Shown one piece after another: positions 62,213 through 64,000 of a DNA stretch of 64,000 bases. The position numbers and the translations under genes are program-made. The notes beneath the pieces were generated by a model. The model saw only the letters and a program-made list of their open reading frames with translations. It did no database searches and was not told where the DNA came from. The stretch is from Alphaproteobacteria bacterium (GTDB lineage Bacteria; Pseudomonadota; Alphaproteobacteria; ATCC43930; CGMCC-115725): positions 124,001 through 188,000 of the forward strand of contig JAGWON010000003.1 of the NCBI GenBank assembly GCA_028871055.1, given 5' to 3'. Position 1 is the stretch's first letter. Each line of letters starts with the position of its first letter.

Positions 62213-64000
62213 ATGATCGGCAGCTGGGCCATCCTGGCGTTTTCGGTCGGTTATGTCGGCCTGCTGTTCGCGATCGCCTATTACGGAGATCGCCAGGCGA
62301 AGGCGCGCGGTAGACCCGCCTCCCGGCCGTTCGTCTATGCGCTCTCGCTCGCCGTCTACTGCACCTCCTGGACCTTCTACGGCAGCGTCGGTCTCGCTGC
62401 CAAGACCGGCTACAACTTCCTGCCGATCTATGTCGGTCCGATCCTCATGTTTGCGGTCGGCTGGCCGCTCGTCCGCCGGATCATCCGCATCTCGAAGCGC
62501 CACAATATCACCTCGATCGCCGACTTCATCGCGGCACGCTATGGCAAGAGTCCGCGGCTTGCGGCCGCCGTGGCCGTGATCGCGTTGATCGGCACGCTGC
62601 CTTACATCGCGCTTCAGCTCAAGGCCGTGTCGACGAGTTTCGCGATCCTGATGAATTTTCCGCGGCTCGGCATACCGCTTGCGGGCGCGGGTCCGTCGAT
62701 CTGGGGCGACACCGCGTTGATCGTATCGGTGATCCTGGCCCTGTTCGCGATCCTGTTCGGCACCCGGCATATCGACGCGACCGAGCACAACGAAGGCATG
62801 ATCCTGGCGATCGCCTTCGAATCGCTGGTCAAGCTTCTGGCATTCCTGGTGGTGGGCGGGGTGGTCACCTGGAGCCTGTTCGGCGGGCTCCACGATCTCG
62901 CCTCGCGCGTGACCGCCGACCCACGGCTCCGGCAGGTGTTTCTCAGCGGGATCGACGGGCCGACCTGGGTCACCATGACTGGCCTCGCCATGCTCGCGAT
63001 CCTGTGCCTTCCGCGCCAGTTCCACATGACCGTGGTGGAGAGTGTCGACGAGCGGGATGTACGCAGGGCGGCCTGGCTGTTCCCGCTCTACCTCGTCGCC
63101 ATCAATGTCTTCGTCGTTCCGATCGCGGCGGCCGGGTTGATCCAGTTCCCGAACGGGACGATCGACGCCGACATGTTCGTGGTGGCTCTGCCGATCGCGG
63201 GCGGGCATCAGGCCGTGGCGCTGCTGGCCTTCATCGGCGGTCTCTCCGCGGCGACCGCCATGGTGATCGTCGAGTCGATCGCCGTGAGCAACATGGTGAG
63301 CAACGACCTGGTGATGCCGATCGTCTTGCATGGCCGACGGCTGGGATTGGCCGAGCGCGAGGACATGGGGACCCTGATCCTCAACGTCCGCCGGATTGCA
63401 ATCCTGGGTTCCGTGCTGCTCGCCTACTGCTACTACAAGCTGGTCGGCGACACGTTCGCGCTGGCCTCGATCGGATTGTTGAGCTTCGCCGCCATGGCCC
63501 AGTTCGCCCCCGCGCTGCTCGGCGGCCTGGCCTGGCGCGGCGCTACGGAAAAGGGCGCATTCGCCGGCATCCTGGCCGGCTTCGGCGTCTGGGCCTACAC
63601 GCTCCTGCTGCCGTCACTGGTGCGTTCGGGTTGGCTGCCGCTCGATTTTCTCGTTGATGGCCCGTTCGGGATCGGCCTGTTGCGGCCGGAGCAGCTGTTC
63701 GGGCTGCGCTTCGATCCACTTTCCCACGGCGTCTTCTGGAGCCTGCTGGCCAATGTCACGACCTACGTCGTCGTGTCGGTGCTGAGCGTGCCGAAATTGA
63801 TCGAACGTATCCAGGCCAGCGCTTTCGTCGATTCGGATACGACTCAGGGCCATTTCGGTTCCAGACCCTGGCACGAATCGATCCTGGTCGGCGATCTCGC
63901 AGCCCTGGTCTCGCGTTATCTCGGTGCCGAGCGTGCCCAACGCTCGTTCGCCGAGTGGGGGCTGCAGCGCGGCCTGGTGCTGGATCCCGCGACTCTGGCC
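62213..64000 (+). CDS. Sodium:solute symporter-type sensor protein (CbrA-like kinase N-terminus), 3' partial
   Basis: Frame open from ATG 62213 (after GGGGGGGGA) to the end of the window, 596 codons so far, without a stop. The N-terminal about 500 residues form a SLC5/SSS-like membrane domain of about 12-13 helices (CTSWTFYGSVGLAAKTGYNFLPIYVGPI; GGLSAATAMVIVESIAVSNMVSNDL). It then leads into a soluble STAC-like segment (DLAALVSRYLGAERAQRSFAEWG). This layout is that of CbrA/PrlS-type hybrid sensors, which continue with PAS and histidine-kinase modules. The kinase part is outside the window, so the call rests on the N-terminal architecture. Such sensors govern carbon and nitrogen use. Confidence 0.8.
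   Translation, partial: MIGSWAILAFSVGYVGLLFAIAYYGDRQAKARGRPASRPFVYALSLAVYCTSWTFYGSVGLAAKTGYNFLPIYVGPILMFAVGWPLVRRIIRISKRHNITSIADFIAARYGKSPRLAAAVAVIALIGTLPYIALQLKAVSTSFAILMNFPRLGIPLAGAGPSIWGDTALIVSVILALFAILFGTRHIDATEHNEGMILAIAFESLVKLLAFLVVGGVVTWSLFGGLHDLASRVTADPRLRQVFLSGIDGPTWVTMTGLAMLAILCLPRQFHMTVVESVDERDVRRAAWLFPLYLVAINVFVVPIAAAGLIQFPNGTIDADMFVVALPIAGGHQAVALLAFIGGLSAATAMVIVESIAVSNMVSNDLVMPIVLHGRRLGLAEREDMGTLILNVRRIAILGSVLLAYCYYKLVGDTFALASIGLLSFAAMAQFAPALLGGLAWRGATEKGAFAGILAGFGVWAYTLLLPSLVRSGWLPLDFLVDGPFGIGLLRPEQLFGLRFDPLSHGVFWSLLANVTTYVVVSVLSVPKLIERIQASAFVDSDTTQGHFGSRPWHESILVGDLAALVSRYLGAERAQRSFAEWGLQRGLVLDPATLA

Noticed and set aside
1-64000. CRISPR array, rRNA, prophage or intact transposase
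   Set aside because: No regularly spaced direct repeats, rRNA sequence, phage structural genes or DDE/integrase proteins are seen on either strand.

Overview
The window is a 64 kb stretch of a high-GC alphaproteobacterial chromosome. The class is supported by a GcrA-type cell-cycle regulator, a DUF4167 protein next to prmC-prfA, the order lysC / ptsP / prfA / prmC, a two-domain cold-shock protein, and GANTC sites at gcrA. The order rodZ-ispG-hisS-prfA-prmC-DUF4167-clpB suggests Rhodospirillales or a relative, but that is inference. There is no rRNA, CRISPR array, intact insertion sequence or prophage. One tRNA gene (Arg, anticodon CCT) is present.

Layout. 1-4.6 kb: the end of a 2-oxoacid (pyruvate/acetoin-type) dehydrogenase operon, E1alpha (cut by the window edge), E1beta, a succinate-semialdehyde-type aldehyde dehydrogenase and E2. 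4.7-18.8 kb: a block of minus-strand housekeeping genes (clpB with a recognisable heat-shock promoter, DUF4167, prmC, prfA, hisS, ispG, rodZ-like, ptsP, nitronate monooxygenase, lysC). 19-23.3 kb: ubiG, a double cold-shock protein, an MFS transporter, gcrA and a degenerate nuclease-fold protein. 23.4-28 kb: tatA, a carboxymuconolactone-decarboxylase-family protein, then the queuosine operon queA-tgt-queF-queG.

28-47 kb is the most interesting part: an aerobic benzoyl-CoA ('box') locus. A minus-strand operon boxR / boxC-boxB-flavoprotein reductase-flavoprotein dehydrogenase faces a plus-strand unit with benzoate-CoA ligase, a five-gene branched-chain-type ABC transporter, an alpha/beta hydrolase and a MetE-like methyltransferase. 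An exact 20-bp sequence sits over the -10 box of both the boxC and the ligase promoters and is very probably the BoxR operator. boxA and boxD are not in the window. The flavoprotein reductase may replace BoxA. Within the transporter a PAS protein gene and a 5'-truncated second livF record a recombination event.

47-52.6 kb: a polytopic membrane protein, proline iminopeptidase, a PagL-like lipid A deacylase, a DHA2 drug exporter, a DUF1330 protein, and a tiny PEP-CTERM protein downstream of an AT-rich island with a 13-bp inverted repeat. 52.6-61 kb: a protocatechuate branch (pcaD-pcaH-pcaG-pcaB, no pcaC), two paralogous YxjG-type methionine-synthase-like genes around a DoxX protein and a solute-binding protein, and a GFA-family protein. 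61-64 kb: an atypical-composition gene next to tRNA-Arg, then the start of a sodium-symporter-type sensor kinase cut by the window end.

Together the locus describes an aerobic soil- or water-type bacterium that takes up aromatic acids and channels benzoate through benzoyl-CoA epoxidation and protocatechuate through ortho cleavage. Functions are inferred from protein motifs read by eye; no database search was run.
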